Of a stretch of 64,000 nucleotides of DNA, positions 33,226 through 42,104 are shown piece by piece. Below the pieces are notes generated by a model. The model worked only from the letters and a program-made list of their open reading frames with translations. It was not told the DNA's origin and ran no database searches. The translations under genes and the position numbers were made by a program. Each line of letters starts with the position of its first letter. Positions within the stretch are counted from its first letter, which is position 1. This DNA comes from Bin87 sp965262485 (GTDB lineage: Bacteria > Chloroflexota > Dehalococcoidia > Lucifugimonadales > UBA3495): contig OZ253540.1 of the NCBI GenBank assembly GCA_965262485.1, positions 1,364,001-1,428,000 on the forward strand. The letters run 5' to 3'.

Positions 33226-34374
33226 ATGAAATTCGGTTTGGCTTACGAAATGCAGCGTCCTCAGCTGGACGACCACGCCGTGATCGAAGAAACCATCGAG
33301 CAAATCTGTCTCGCCGACGAGATGGGTTTCGACTACGTGTGGTTCGTAGAACATCACTTTCTCACCACCTTCAGCATGTCCCCATGCCCGGAGGTTATCT
33401 TCGGAGCCCTCAGCCGCCTCACCAAAAACATCCGTCTCGGTTTTGGCGTAGTCATCCTGCCCTACCACCATCCGATTCGCGTCGCCGAGCGCGTTGCCAT
33501 GGTGGATCACCTGTCGGGCGGACGCGTCGATCTGGGCACCGGCCGCAGCGCTGCCTACGAACAGACCGGCATGGGCATTGATCCCCGGGAAACCCGCGAA
33601 ATGTGGGAAGAATCCCTGCAAATGATCCCTAAAATCTGGGACGCCGACTACTTCGAGTGGGAAGGCAAATACTGGAACGTACCGCCCCGTCAGGTCCTGC
33701 CCAAGCCCTACCAGCAGACACATCCGCCCATTTGGGTAGCCGCATTGCAGCCGGCCACCTACGAACTGGCCGCCGAAAAGGGCATCGGAGTAATGGCGCT
33801 GGGCATATCGGCCCCCTCCGTACTGGCCCCTCACATCTCGGCGTACCGCGAAAACATCAAAAACGCCAAACCGGTCGGCAAAACCGTCAACAACCAGTGG
33901 CTCAGCTCCGTCTTTGGGCTTTGCGGAGCCGACGGCTCGGCTACCCGGCAACTCTGCGCCGACTCTCTCAAAACCTTCTTCGGTCCCGGCCGACCCTACG
34001 TGCAGGACCAGAAGGACGTTTACTCCCGTCTGCTCGACCAGTGGGGCGGGATCCCCGAGCATCTGCAACAGAATTTTTCTCGCTATATCGACGTCCAGCC
34101 CGAAGGCGAAGCCGGTGAAGCCGGTGCGGTGGATCTGTCTGGCGGGACTGCCCTGGCCCAAAAAATCTGGGAGGAGTTCGATGCCGATACCCTGGCCGAC
34201 CGCGGCGTGATCGTCGCCGGAGACCCCGAGAGCTGCATCAAGGCTGCCAAACTTCACGAAGCAACCGGCGTCGACCAGCTGCAATTCCTCATGGCCACCG
34301 AAACCGTCGGACACGCCAAAGTCATGGAATCCATCGAAATGTTCGGCAAGCATGTCCTGCCCACCTTCAAATAA
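33226..34374 (+). CDS. LLM class flavin-dependent oxidoreductase
   Basis: A protein of 382 residues, the longer class of luciferase-like monooxygenases. MKFGLAYEMQRPQ starts the first strand; ADEMGFDYVWFVEHHFLTTF is the classic 'EHHF' box; LGFGVVILPYHHPIRVAERV and MVDHLSGGRVDLGTGRSAAY follow. The C-terminal half contains an extended loop region absent from the 3128 gene. It is not a copy of the other two LLM genes here. Substrate unknown; it stands alone between repeat-rich gaps. Confidence 0.9.
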   Translation: MKFGLAYEMQRPQLDDHAVIEETIEQICLADEMGFDYVWFVEHHFLTTFSMSPCPEVIFGALSRLTKNIRLGFGVVILPYHHPIRVAERVAMVDHLSGGRVDLGTGRSAAYEQTGMGIDPRETREMWEESLQMIPKIWDADYFEWEGKYWNVPPRQVLPKPYQQTHPPIWVAALQPATYELAAEKGIGVMALGISAPSVLAPHISAYRENIKNAKPVGKTVNNQWLSSVFGLCGADGSATRQLCADSLKTFFGPGRPYVQDQKDVYSRLLDQWGGIPEHLQQNFSRYIDVQPEGEAGEAGAVDLSGGTALAQKIWEEFDADTLADRGVIVAGDPESCIKAAKLHEATGVDQLQFLMATETVGHAKVMESIEMFGKHVLPTFK

Positions 34375-34413
34375 CCCACCAACCACGCCACTCCCGCCAG
34401 CCCAGGCCCGTCC

Positions 34414-34453
34414 CCCTCTCCCTTGATGGGAGAGGGTTGGGGTGAGGGTGAAA
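34414..34453. repeat. A-family dispersed repeat
   Basis: CCCTCTCCCTTGATGGGAGA followed by GGGTTGGGGTGAGGGTGAAA, followed closely by a C-family unit (CATCCTGAGCCTGTCGAAGG, 34488-34512). Confidence 0.85.
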
Positions 34454-34818
34454 TGCGCCGCCCCCTGTCATCGAGAGGACCTTCCGCTCATCCTGAGCCT
34501 GTCGAAGGATCATCTCGAGCTTGTCGAGGGACGTGCCAATCCCATCCCAAACCACGGCCTTAAATCCTGTCCATCCATGTTATATTCGGCTCCCCTCTCC
34601 CGCCGCTGACAGGGGTATGTATGGGATTATCACGTAGGGGCATGGTAGGTGATCTCCAGGTTGGGCTTGGGTTCAGGCCAGGGCTCGGGATGCAGCCAGA
34701 CTCGGCGCCAGAGTCGGCCCCGAAACAGCAAACGCCTCAGCCAGTCAATACCGTGGCGGATTACGCTGACGGTCCGTCTCGGCCGACGCCAGGGGTTGCG
34801 GCGCGTGGGAGCCAGGGC

Positions 34819-34837
34819 CCCCGTATCCAGTACGGGG
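34819..34837. repeat. E-family 19-bp palindrome
   Basis: CCCCGTATCCAGTACGGGG, a near-perfect palindrome inserted in the decayed transposase. Confidence 0.75.
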
Positions 34838-35044
34838 CCGGCTTTGGGTGGCGTCCGCAGGTTGGACGGGGAAATCCTCCGGTCATTGGCGTCTTCCACT
34901 CTGGTGCCATAGGCCAGGGTCAGCAACGTCGCCACCGACAACACGAGCCAATGCCGGGAGACACGCGCCGGGTCGGTCCGGCGGGTCTTATCCCACTTCC
35001 AGCCCAGGCTCTTGACCGCCTTGAAGCCCAGTTCGATAACGTCA

Positions 35045-35063
35045 CCCCGTACTTGATACGGGG
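35045..35063. repeat. E-family 19-bp palindrome
   Basis: CCCCGTACTTGATACGGGG, identical to the core of the copy at 63238-63256. Confidence 0.8.
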
Positions 35064-35733
35064 CCAGAAGCGGAGCGCGTACCAACTCACCCCGACCTCT
35101 TCCGGCGGAAGGTCGGTCAGGATGATCCACGGCTCCTCCTGTTCAGCGTACCAGACCGCCAGCAGGGTGCAACGGCGTTTTGCGGTGGCGGCGCCGAAGG
35201 CGGTTCCGCTGCCGATCCACGCGGTATCCGGACGGGAGACGAAGGCGTGGGCGGGCAGTCGGCGGCCGCCCACGGCGCAGAAGGTGATGCTTTTGGGATA
35301 CCTCATGTAGGGATGCCAGCCCCCGGCCTTCGCCGGGGCAGGCTCTGGGCCAGGATCTGTTGCCACAACTTGGGACTGGTCAGGCCCCGGGCCGGTTGGC
35401 GCGCATGATGCGCCAGGCCACGGGAATAGCGCATCCCCGATAGACCACGCTGATAACGATGGCGGTGGTGTCGTCCCCTTTCAGCGTGGGGTCTATCGCC
35501 AGGGCCAGCCGGCCGGAACGCCACCAAGCCAGGACCCATCTGAGCAACGGCGCGAAGCAGAGACTCACGTCCAGTTCGGTCTTGCCGGGGCGCGCCCGGT
35601 CGCTGCCGTCGTACAACCACTCCCTGAGATACTGGCGCCGGCTGTTCCAGTTGCCCCAGGGCGAGAGGGCAGACGCCACGGCGCTCTGGCAGGCGCTCCC
35701 CGCCAGAATAGCCCCGCACACCCACAGAGCCTG

Positions 35734-35752
35734 CCCCGTACTCGATACGGGG
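35734..35752. repeat. E-family 19-bp palindrome
   Basis: CCCCGTACTCGATACGGGG, one base different from the 35045 copy; it adds an in-frame segment to the transposase remnant. Confidence 0.8.
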
Positions 35753-36007
35753 GCCAGCCCGCCAATTGTGCCTGACTGAGGTGAGGTAAATGCGTTTCAA
35801 TCATCTGCTGCATCTGATAGCATTCCCTGGGAAGGCGCATGGAAGACCTCCGGCATTCGGTTTCGTCAAAACCAAGATGCCGGATTCCCCGGCGCCTTCC
35901 CAAGTTACATCCACAACCAATTTCAGCCAATACATACCCCTGTCAGCTCTCCCGGCGGGAGAGGGGCCGGGGGTGAGGGGTGCCCTCCGACTGACACCTA
36001 ATCACAC

Positions 36008-36053
36008 TCAAAAATCCTGTCCATCCCGTTCATCCTGTCCATCCAGGTAAAAA
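36008..36053. repeat. B-family dispersed repeat
   Basis: AATCCTGTCCATCCCGTTCA followed by TCCTGTCCATCCAGGTAAAA. It is directly followed by a C-family unit (CATCCTGAGCCTGTCGAAGG, 36068-36096). Confidence 0.8.
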
Positions 36054-36118
36054 CCCGTCCCCTCCCCTGCGCATCCTGAGCCTGTCGAAGGATCATCCAT
36101 GTAAGAACACCCGATCCT

Positions 36119-37366
36119 CTATGCAGCTCCCTCCCCACCGGGTCCGTCTCCCCCACTCCCGTCCTCCGGCGTATCGGCTGCCACGGGCGCACCGCGAACT
36201 GCCGGCATCGCCGCATCCCGCGCCGCCACCGCTCCCGACGGCATGGGTGATCCGTCCGCGCCGTTCCACCCATCCGGGAAGTGCAGCGTCCGCACCGGAT
36301 AATTTATGGTGATGCCCTCGGCATTCAGGCGAGCGTGCAATTGCTTCACCAACTCGCTGCGAACCTCAAAACTGGCCAGCCGGTTCTGCGCCTGCATGAA
36401 CAGCCAGAAGTCGATGTTGCTCTCCCCAAAAGTGTCGTAACCGAAGTAGGCCCCGTACGCCCGCACCGCTCCAGGATGTTCCCGCAGTACCAGGTTCATC
36501 ACGTCCTGGCTCACCGCCTCCACCAGTTGCAAATCACTCTCGTAAGCCACGCCGCAGGTCAAGTACACGTTGACGTGCTGGTCGGGTTTGCTGTAGTTGG
36601 TGATAATGGTCTCGGCAAAACGGGAATTCGGTATGATGACCAGGTTGTTGGTCCAGGTGCGCAATCGTGTGCTGCGCCAGTTCACGTCAACCACGTACCC
36701 GCTGACACCTCCTTCTATCTCGATGTAGTCGCCCTGATTCACCACGCCCTCGGTGATCACGTATGTTCCCGCGAACAGGTTGCTAAGGGTCGGTTGCAGC
36801 GCCAACGCCACCGCCAGGCCGCCGATGCCCAGTCCTGCGATCAGCGGACTGATGTTGATGCCGACAATGTCCAGCGAAACCATGCCCCCCATTGCAAACA
36901 CCACAATCACCATTCCACGACGTGCCATCGGCAACGCCCAGCTGCTGGCGTTTGCCGCGTCGGTGCTTTGCATGTAAGCCTGCAACCAGCGCAGCGTCGC
37001 TGATCCAACGGCGTTGATCAGGATTGCGCCGTTAATCACGGCCGCGAACGCTGCCACCCGGTTCACCACGTCCTGTACTGTTGAGGTCAGCGACAAGGGA
37101 ACCGTTAACGCCAGGTATGCGCCCAGCAGAATGATGTACGCCGTGATCGGGCCACGGGCCGCCGTCACCACACGGTCATCCAGATCACCCGCAGATACCC
37201 GTGACAACCGCATCAACAACCTGAAAATCACCTTGCTGAACAGCGCCGCGATCAACACCGCCACCACCAGGATAACGGCGCTGAACATCAGGTCGATCCA
37301 CGAGATATTGATGGCAGCAAGCCCTTGTGCCACCGAGTGGAACCAGTTGTTAATGGCTTGCCCCAT
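36119..37366 (-). CDS. mscS: Small-conductance mechanosensitive channel (MscS family)
   Basis: A protein of 415 residues. Four or five membrane helices occupy residues 20-190 (e.g. SAVILVVAVLIAALFSKVIF and ITAYIILLGAYLALTVPL). The pore helix follows with the typical small-residue 'GLGIGGLAVALALQPTLSNL' run, then FAGTYVITEGVVNQGDYIEI and the beta domain ('VVDVNWRSTRLRTWTNNLVI'). The last 40 residues are a Gly/Ala/Pro-rich tail. It releases ions when membrane tension rises. AGGAACGC precedes ATG 37366. It follows cobB on the same strand. Confidence 0.92.
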   Translation of the reverse strand: MGQAINNWFHSVAQGLAAINISWIDLMFSAVILVVAVLIAALFSKVIFRLLMRLSRVSAGDLDDRVVTAARGPITAYIILLGAYLALTVPLSLTSTVQDVVNRVAAFAAVINGAILINAVGSATLRWLQAYMQSTDAANASSWALPMARRGMVIVVFAMGGMVSLDIVGINISPLIAGLGIGGLAVALALQPTLSNLFAGTYVITEGVVNQGDYIEIEGGVSGYVVDVNWRSTRLRTWTNNLVIIPNSRFAETIITNYSKPDQHVNVYLTCGVAYESDLQLVEAVSQDVMNLVLREHPGAVRAYGAYFGYDTFGESNIDFWLFMQAQNRLASFEVRSELVKQLHARLNAEGITINYPVRTLHFPDGWNGADGSPMPSGAVAARDAAMPAVRGAPVAADTPEDGSGGDGPGGEGAA

Positions 37367-37418
37367 GCGTTCCTGCTATGCCGACTGTATTTAGGCCGCC
37401 TGTAATTAGAGGGATATT

Positions 37419-38243
37419 TTAACCCTCAACCTCCCCTTTGCGCCCCAGCCGTTGCTGCACCAATTCTACGATTCCTGGCAGCACCTCCCCGGCCGGCCCG
37501 TTGATCGCGATGTCGGCAGCATCGGTCAATTGCGTTGGCCCCGGGTTCACCTCAATGATTTTTGCCCCCAGCTCCCTGGCCAGCAACGGGAACTGCGCCG
37601 CCGGGTTCACCGTACCGGAGGTGCCCACCAGCAACATGGCGTCGCACCGTTGTACTTCAGCAAAGCAGGCTTCCAGCGTCGCCCGGGGTATCGGCTCCCC
37701 GAACATCACCGTGTCCAGCTTGACCACGCCGCCACACGCATCGCATACCGGCGGCAGGTCGGCGATCACATAACCCGACCGGGGCCACCGCTGACCGCAT
37801 CCCACGCAGCGCATAAAATTTCGGTTCCCGTGGATTTCCAGCGGCGCCCGGCTGCCGGCGCGTCCGTGGAGGTCATCCACGTTCTGGGTGATGGTCGCCT
37901 TCAGTACGCCCGCCTGCTCCAGTTGCGCCAGCGCCAGATGCCCGGGGTTTGGGTCGGCATTGTCCACCGCATCCTTGAGATCGTAGGTAGGGTTGCCCGC
38001 CGTTACCTCATCATGCAGCCGCTGCTCCCACCATCCCTGCGGATCGGCCACAAACTCCCGGTACGACAGGTTGCTGGGCTGCCCGTACCGCGTCCACAAC
38101 CCGTCCGGTCCCCGGAACGACGGTATCCCGCTCTCCACCGACAGCCCAGCCCCGGTCAGGGCGATGGCATGGCTGGAGGCCGCCAGCGCATCGGCGGCGG
38201 CGGCCATGCCCTCCCATGCGTCAGGCGGCGCTCCCGACGTCAT
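37419..38243 (-). CDS. cobB: Sir2-family NAD-dependent protein deacylase
   Basis: A protein of 274 residues from ATG 38243 (AAGGGAG upstream). Sirtuin motifs: ALTGAGLSVESGIPSFRGPD, ITQNVDDLHGRAGSRAPLEI with HGN after it, a Zn site of two Cys pairs (FMRCVGCGQRW and PPVCDACGG), VKLDTVMFGEPIP, and LLVGTSGTVNPAAQFPLLAR. It removes acyl groups from lysines using NAD+. It lies 14 bases after recF on the same strand. Confidence 0.93.
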   Translation of the reverse strand: MTSGAPPDAWEGMAAAADALAASSHAIALTGAGLSVESGIPSFRGPDGLWTRYGQPSNLSYREFVADPQGWWEQRLHDEVTAGNPTYDLKDAVDNADPNPGHLALAQLEQAGVLKATITQNVDDLHGRAGSRAPLEIHGNRNFMRCVGCGQRWPRSGYVIADLPPVCDACGGVVKLDTVMFGEPIPRATLEACFAEVQRCDAMLLVGTSGTVNPAAQFPLLARELGAKIIEVNPGPTQLTDAADIAINGPAGEVLPGIVELVQQRLGRKGEVEG

Positions 38244-38257
38244 CGTTCTCCCTTCCT

Positions 38258-39460
38258 TCACGCGTCCAGGGACACCGCGCCGTCAGCGACGCGGAAATAG
38301 GTGGCGTCTGCGCCAAAATGCGCTCGCACCGGTTCCACGTCGGTGGTCGTGATCAACGCCTGCCGGTATCCCGACGCCTTGAATAGCACTCGTTCCCGCC
38401 TTTGGGCATCCATCTCGGAGAACACGTCGTCCAGCAGAATGATGGGGTCGTCGGCACGTATGCGAGACAGGTATTCGGCCTCTGCCAGCCGCAGCGCCAG
38501 CGCGATGGTTCGCGCCTCGCCCCTGGACGCGAAGTCGCTGGCCAAAAACCCGTTGGCCACGATGATGAAATCGTCGCGATGCGGGCCCACTGCTGTAACG
38601 CCGGTCGCCCTCTCCCGCGACGCCTGCTGCTGCAACTGCCGGCGAAATTCCAGCTCGGTATTCTCAATTGAGTCCTGCGGCAGCACCCGCGGTTGGTAAA
38701 CCAGCCGCAGCGGGCGCCCCGATCCTGCCAGTTCCCGATGCAACTCGTCAGCCGAAACCGCCAGGCGTTGCAACGCCTTTGCCCGACCCAACACCAGCAA
38801 TGACCCGCATTCCACCAGTTGATCGTTCCAGTATTCCATCTCATCCGGCTCCACGCGCCCATCCCGGTGCAGACGCAGCAACCGGTTCCGGCTCCGCAAT
38901 GCCGTCTGATAACGTTGCAACGCCGCCAGGTAATCGGGAACCGCCTGGCTGATCAGTATGTCGAGATAGCGGCGCCGGTTGGTTGGAGACCCCAGCACCA
39001 GATCCAGGTCATCCGCGACAAACAGGGTGGCTCCGATCAACCCGACCAGCCTGGCCGCCGTGCATGGCTGCCGATTGACCCTGATCCGCTTCCGCACCAT
39101 CGGCAACGGGGCGCCAACAGAGTCAGCAGCGCCGGGTTCCGGAGTATTGGTTTGCGATAAACCGTCCCCAGGGCCGGCAGGCTCATAGCCCACCACGGCA
39201 TTGATGATCTGGCCGTCGCGACAGGCGATTCCCGCAACGTAGGCCGCCTGTCCACTGCTCCCAGCGTCGAAATTCACCACCTGCCGTTCGCTTCCGGCCC
39301 GGAACGACCGTCCCACTGCCAGAGTGTAAACCGACTCCAGCAGGGCGGTTTTGCCCTGGGCGTTGGCGCCGTGAAAAACCGAAACACCCAAAGGCAAATC
39401 GAGTTCCAGTTGGCGAAAATTCCGGTAGTTGGTAAGGCTCAGCCGCGACAGATAGGCCAC
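38258..39460 (-). CDS. recF: DNA replication and repair protein RecF
   Basis: A protein of 400 residues. The N-terminal RecF start (LSRLSLTNYRNFRQLELDL) leads to the Walker A loop FHGANAQGKTALLESVYTLA; the ABC signature SRGEARTIALALRLAEA and Walker B DPIILLDDVFSEMDAQRRER lie near the C-terminus. RecF acts with RecO and RecR in gap repair. Residues 95-125 hold a Pro/Gly-rich insertion not typical of RecF. There is no dnaA or gyrB nearby; instead it lies between a VWA gene and cobB on the same strand. Confidence 0.93.
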   Translation of the reverse strand: MAYLSRLSLTNYRNFRQLELDLPLGVSVFHGANAQGKTALLESVYTLAVGRSFRAGSERQVVNFDAGSSGQAAYVAGIACRDGQIINAVVGYEPAGPGDGLSQTNTPEPGAADSVGAPLPMVRKRIRVNRQPCTAARLVGLIGATLFVADDLDLVLGSPTNRRRYLDILISQAVPDYLAALQRYQTALRSRNRLLRLHRDGRVEPDEMEYWNDQLVECGSLLVLGRAKALQRLAVSADELHRELAGSGRPLRLVYQPRVLPQDSIENTELEFRRQLQQQASRERATGVTAVGPHRDDFIIVANGFLASDFASRGEARTIALALRLAEAEYLSRIRADDPIILLDDVFSEMDAQRRERVLFKASGYRQALITTTDVEPVRAHFGADATYFRVADGAVSLDA

Positions 39461-39556
39461 CGGATCACCTCTTCACTGGGAATGCCAATGCCCCATCTCG
39501 GGTCCAGACGCCATGCGGCTTTGCCGGCATCGACCCGGGCGCAGGCGGCCTGCTGC

Positions 39557-40309
39557 TTATCGGCTGGCGTAGATATAACGCCCGTTTGCGGTGGCCTCAG
39601 ACAACACCATCAGGGACCCGTGATCGGCCTCTTCCCCCAACCCTATGGTGTGAACCGTCAGCTCATTCACCTGGCTGTCCTTGAGTTTCTCCACCAGCGC
39701 CGCCCGGTCAACCTCACTAACCACCCGAGAGCCGTCAGTCAGCAGCACAATGACGTTTTCCCGTGTCGAATCACCCAGGTCAATCAACACTTCGTGGGCT
39801 TCATCAACAGCATCCAGAATAAACGCCCCTTCGTCTTCCGTTTTCAGATCCCGAACCGTTTCCACCCACTGCGTCTGTGCTGCCAGATTGTCTTTCAGAT
39901 CCGTCAACGGTATCAGCGGAACCGTATCGGTGGTGAATGTTACCAGCGCAACCCGACTGTGCTCCGCCTGAGTTCCAACATCGGGGTCTACATAGGGCAA
40001 AACCACCTGCAACAACGACTCCCGCACCACATCCAGGTTGGACGTATCAGAAATGCTCTGGCTGGCGTCCACCAGGAAGATGGTGTTGGTGCCGGATTCG
40101 TACAGCAACGGCACCGCTACCTGCAACGAAACCGCATCTTCCGGCGCCGGCGGCGTGGCAGTCCTCGGGCCGGAATCCTGATTGACAACCCACAGGAAGC
40201 CAATCACCAGCGCGGCCAATATCGCCACAGCGAGCGCCAGGCCTAAACCCAACAGGACCAACCGCCGCCAGGACCGCTCCGGCTCGTCATACACTATGTA
40301 GATGGCCAT
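39557..40309 (-). CDS. Membrane-anchored VWA domain protein
   Basis: A protein of 250 residues from ATG 40309. A single membrane helix (LVLLGLGLALAVAILAALVI) lies near the N-terminus, followed by a short linker and a VWA domain with the MIDAS motif FLVDASQSISDTS, a LVTFTTDTVPLIPLTD strand and a VIVLLTDGSRVV segment. VWA domains mediate metal-dependent protein contacts. It lies between the Fur-like gene (23 bases) and recF; function unknown. Confidence 0.85.
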   Translation of the reverse strand: MAIYIVYDEPERSWRRLVLLGLGLALAVAILAALVIGFLWVVNQDSGPRTATPPAPEDAVSLQVAVPLLYESGTNTIFLVDASQSISDTSNLDVVRESLLQVVLPYVDPDVGTQAEHSRVALVTFTTDTVPLIPLTDLKDNLAAQTQWVETVRDLKTEDEGAFILDAVDEAHEVLIDLGDSTRENVIVLLTDGSRVVSEVDRAALVEKLKDSQVNELTVHTIGLGEEADHGSLMVLSEATANGRYIYASR

Positions 40310-40332
40310 GGGTCCTAAACCCGCCTGTGCGG

Positions 40333-40767
40333 TCAGTTGCCCGCGCCCTGCGCACATCCTTCGCAAAAACCGTAGAGGTCAACGCGTTGAGACGAAACCT
40401 GAAAGTCTCCCCGTTGACTGATGGCCCGTTCCAGTTCGGCCACCCGTTCTTCGCCGACGTCGGCATCTACCACGGCTCCACATCCCAGGCACACCAGGTT
40501 GGCGTGTGGCGACAGATTGGCGTCATAGCGCGATTGCTTCTGAAAGGGCAGCTCCCGCACGATCCCCACCTGCTCCAGCAACCCCAGCGTCGAGTACACG
40601 GTAGCCAAAGTTACGTATGGGAAGAAATCCCGCACCCGTTCAAACACCTGCCGCACGGTTGGGTGGTCTGCGGAGTTGACCACCACCTCGGCGATGGCCA
40701 GTCTCTGGGGCGTCAGGCGGATGCCCAGCGGTTTCAACCGGGCCACCAAATGTTCCTGAGTAGTCAA
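40333..40767 (-). CDS. Fur-family transcriptional regulator (PerR-like)
   Basis: A protein of 144 residues. The winged-helix part has RLTPQRLAIAEVVVNSADHP and 'FFPYVTLATVYSTLGLLEQV'; the C-terminal part has the metal-binding ANLVCLGCGAVVDADV and GFCEGCAQG, two Cys pairs for structural zinc, as in Fur and PerR. The His-rich iron site shows only SPHANL clearly. It probably regulates itself and possibly the downstream genes. A 31-bp palindrome lies just upstream. Confidence 0.9.
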   Translation of the reverse strand: MTTQEHLVARLKPLGIRLTPQRLAIAEVVVNSADHPTVRQVFERVRDFFPYVTLATVYSTLGLLEQVGIVRELPFQKQSRYDANLSPHANLVCLGCGAVVDADVGEERVAELERAISQRGDFQVSSQRVDLYGFCEGCAQGAGN

Positions 40768-40792
40768 AACTTCAATTCCATCCCAAATGAAT

Positions 40793-40823
40793 CCCTGCCG
40801 GGTAGTATATCATCCCGGCAGGG
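40793..40823 (-). promoter_or_regulatory. Palindrome upstream of the Fur-like gene (operator or terminator)
   Basis: CCCTGCCGGG and CCCGGCAGGG flank an 11-base AT-rich centre. Read on the minus strand the centre is ATGATATACTA, which contains TATACT, a good -10 element about 38 bases ahead of ATG 40767. It may be an operator overlapping the promoter, or a terminator of the upstream NHL gene; there is no T-tract, which favours the first. Confidence 0.5.
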
Positions 40824-40931
40824 TTGGGGCGTTGCGCGCCCGTTACGTTCGCGTTACGGCTGGCCCGCTGTGCCTTCGCGCGTTGACCGCGCTCCGATAC
40901 AGGTCAACCGTGGCGTGGTTGCCGACGTCGT

Positions 40932-42005
40932 TTACAGGCGGCCGCCACCACCGATCACGCGCTCGTTTACACCGAAGAACACGGCCTCCTGCTTGCGGAA
41001 CACCTGAATCCTCGAACGGGCTGTCTCAACAATGAAAATGTTGCCGTCATCGTCGCATTCAACCGCCATAGGACCCCAGAACAGCTTCTCCCGGTCCAGG
41101 CCCTGAGAGATCTTGCGCTCTTCCCACATTTCCGGGTTCGCGTCCAGCTTGCCTACTCCCCACTGCGACATGGAACCTTCGCCGTAGGTCATACCTGCGT
41201 AGGTGCCGTCGGGGTGGAAAATCTGCAACCGGTCGTTGTTCCAGTCCGCCACGTAGATGGTTCCCTCTTTATCTACTGCGACGTCCGTAGGGCGAGCCAA
41301 TTGGCCGGGGCCGTCACCGGTTTCGCCAAATTCCATCAGGAATGTACCGTCAGCGGTAAACTTCTGGATGCGGTCATTGCGCCAGTCGGCTACGAACACG
41401 TTGCCGGCCGAATCAGCAGAGATGCCGAACGGCATGTTGAACTGGCCGGGGCCGCTTCCAAATTCGCCCCACTGGGAGATGTATTCGCCGTCCTTGGTAA
41501 GTATCTGCACCCGGTGGTTCGCCGAGTCGACCACATACAGGCGGCCGTCGGCTCCGAATGCCAGGCCGCTGGGATTGTTCCATTCACCGTCGCCGGTTCC
41601 CGGCCTTTCCCACTTGGACAAGTACTCTCCGTCCGGGGAGTAAATGCTGATGCGATCCAGATACTCGTCAGCCAGGTACACGTTTTCGTCCGGGCCCACC
41701 ACGATGGCCGTCGGCCAGATGATGGCGCCGTCGGTGGAAACCGCTTCGCCGTCGCCCTGGTCGAACACGCCCTTGGCAAACTCGCCGATAAACTCTTCAT
41801 CAACGGTGCACATGGTGATCCGCTTTCCGTCGGGGCGGTAGTCGTATGAGCGATTGGCCACGTACATCACGTTGCCTTCGCCTCGCGCCATCGCCGTCGG
41901 GTTGCGGAATCCCGGCCCCGAAAACTCAGCCCGGCCAATTGTATGGCTGTAGTGCAGTGTAATGTCCAGGGTTGGCAACCCTGTCTGTCGGGTGGTAGTA
42001 GTCAT
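40932..42005 (-). CDS. NHL-repeat beta-propeller protein
   Basis: A protein of 357 residues made of repeated NHL-type units of about 45-50 residues: VYLADEYLDRISIYSPDGEY, LYVVDSANHRVQILTKDGEY, VFVADWRNDRIQKFTADGTF and IYVADWNNDRLQIFHPDGTY follow each other. This is the usual six-bladed propeller. There is no signal peptide, so it is probably cytosolic. It resembles the 6-bladed propellers of unknown role common in Chloroflexota. Confidence 0.88.
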   Translation of the reverse strand: MTTTTRQTGLPTLDITLHYSHTIGRAEFSGPGFRNPTAMARGEGNVMYVANRSYDYRPDGKRITMCTVDEEFIGEFAKGVFDQGDGEAVSTDGAIIWPTAIVVGPDENVYLADEYLDRISIYSPDGEYLSKWERPGTGDGEWNNPSGLAFGADGRLYVVDSANHRVQILTKDGEYISQWGEFGSGPGQFNMPFGISADSAGNVFVADWRNDRIQKFTADGTFLMEFGETGDGPGQLARPTDVAVDKEGTIYVADWNNDRLQIFHPDGTYAGMTYGEGSMSQWGVGKLDANPEMWEERKISQGLDREKLFWGPMAVECDDDGNIFIVETARSRIQVFRKQEAVFFGVNERVIGGGGRL

Positions 42006-42104
42006 AAACGCTCCTCCGTTGCCACGGTGTCACAAACATCCGGCGCACCTGCGAATCCTCGCAGAGTTGCCGTGGGCGCACCCTTGGGATGCGCCCACAA
42101 TTGG

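Larger units (their letters stand above)
34630..35865 (-). pseudogene. Degraded DDE-type transposase of the 34605-35947 element
   Basis: Transposase pieces appear in order on the minus strand but in different frames: RECYQMQQMIETHLPHLSQA (near 35830), then WGNWNSRRQYLREWLYDGSD, LALAIDPTLKGDDTTAIVIS (DDE first Asp region) and YRGCAIPVAWRIMRANRPGA (near 35420), then EEPWIILTDLPPEEVGVSWY (second Asp region), and GWKWDKTRRTDPARVSRHWL near 35000. At least two frame changes and three inserted 19-bp palindromes (34819, 35045, 35734) break it. The motifs suggest the IS4/IS701 group, but the family call is tentative. Confidence 0.75.
34605..35947 (-). mobile_element. Decayed insertion sequence with intact terminal inverted repeats
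   Basis: GCTGACAGGGGTATGTAT at 34605-34622 and its exact inverse ATACATACCCCTGTCAGC at 35930-35947 bound a 1,343-base element with a broken transposase. The bases outside the ends, TCTCCCGCC on the left and TCTCCCGGC on the right, look like a 9-bp target duplication with one mismatch, placed inside a 'CTCTCCCGGCGGGAGAGG' repeat. The ends allow tracking of the family even though the coding part is dead. Confidence 0.82.
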
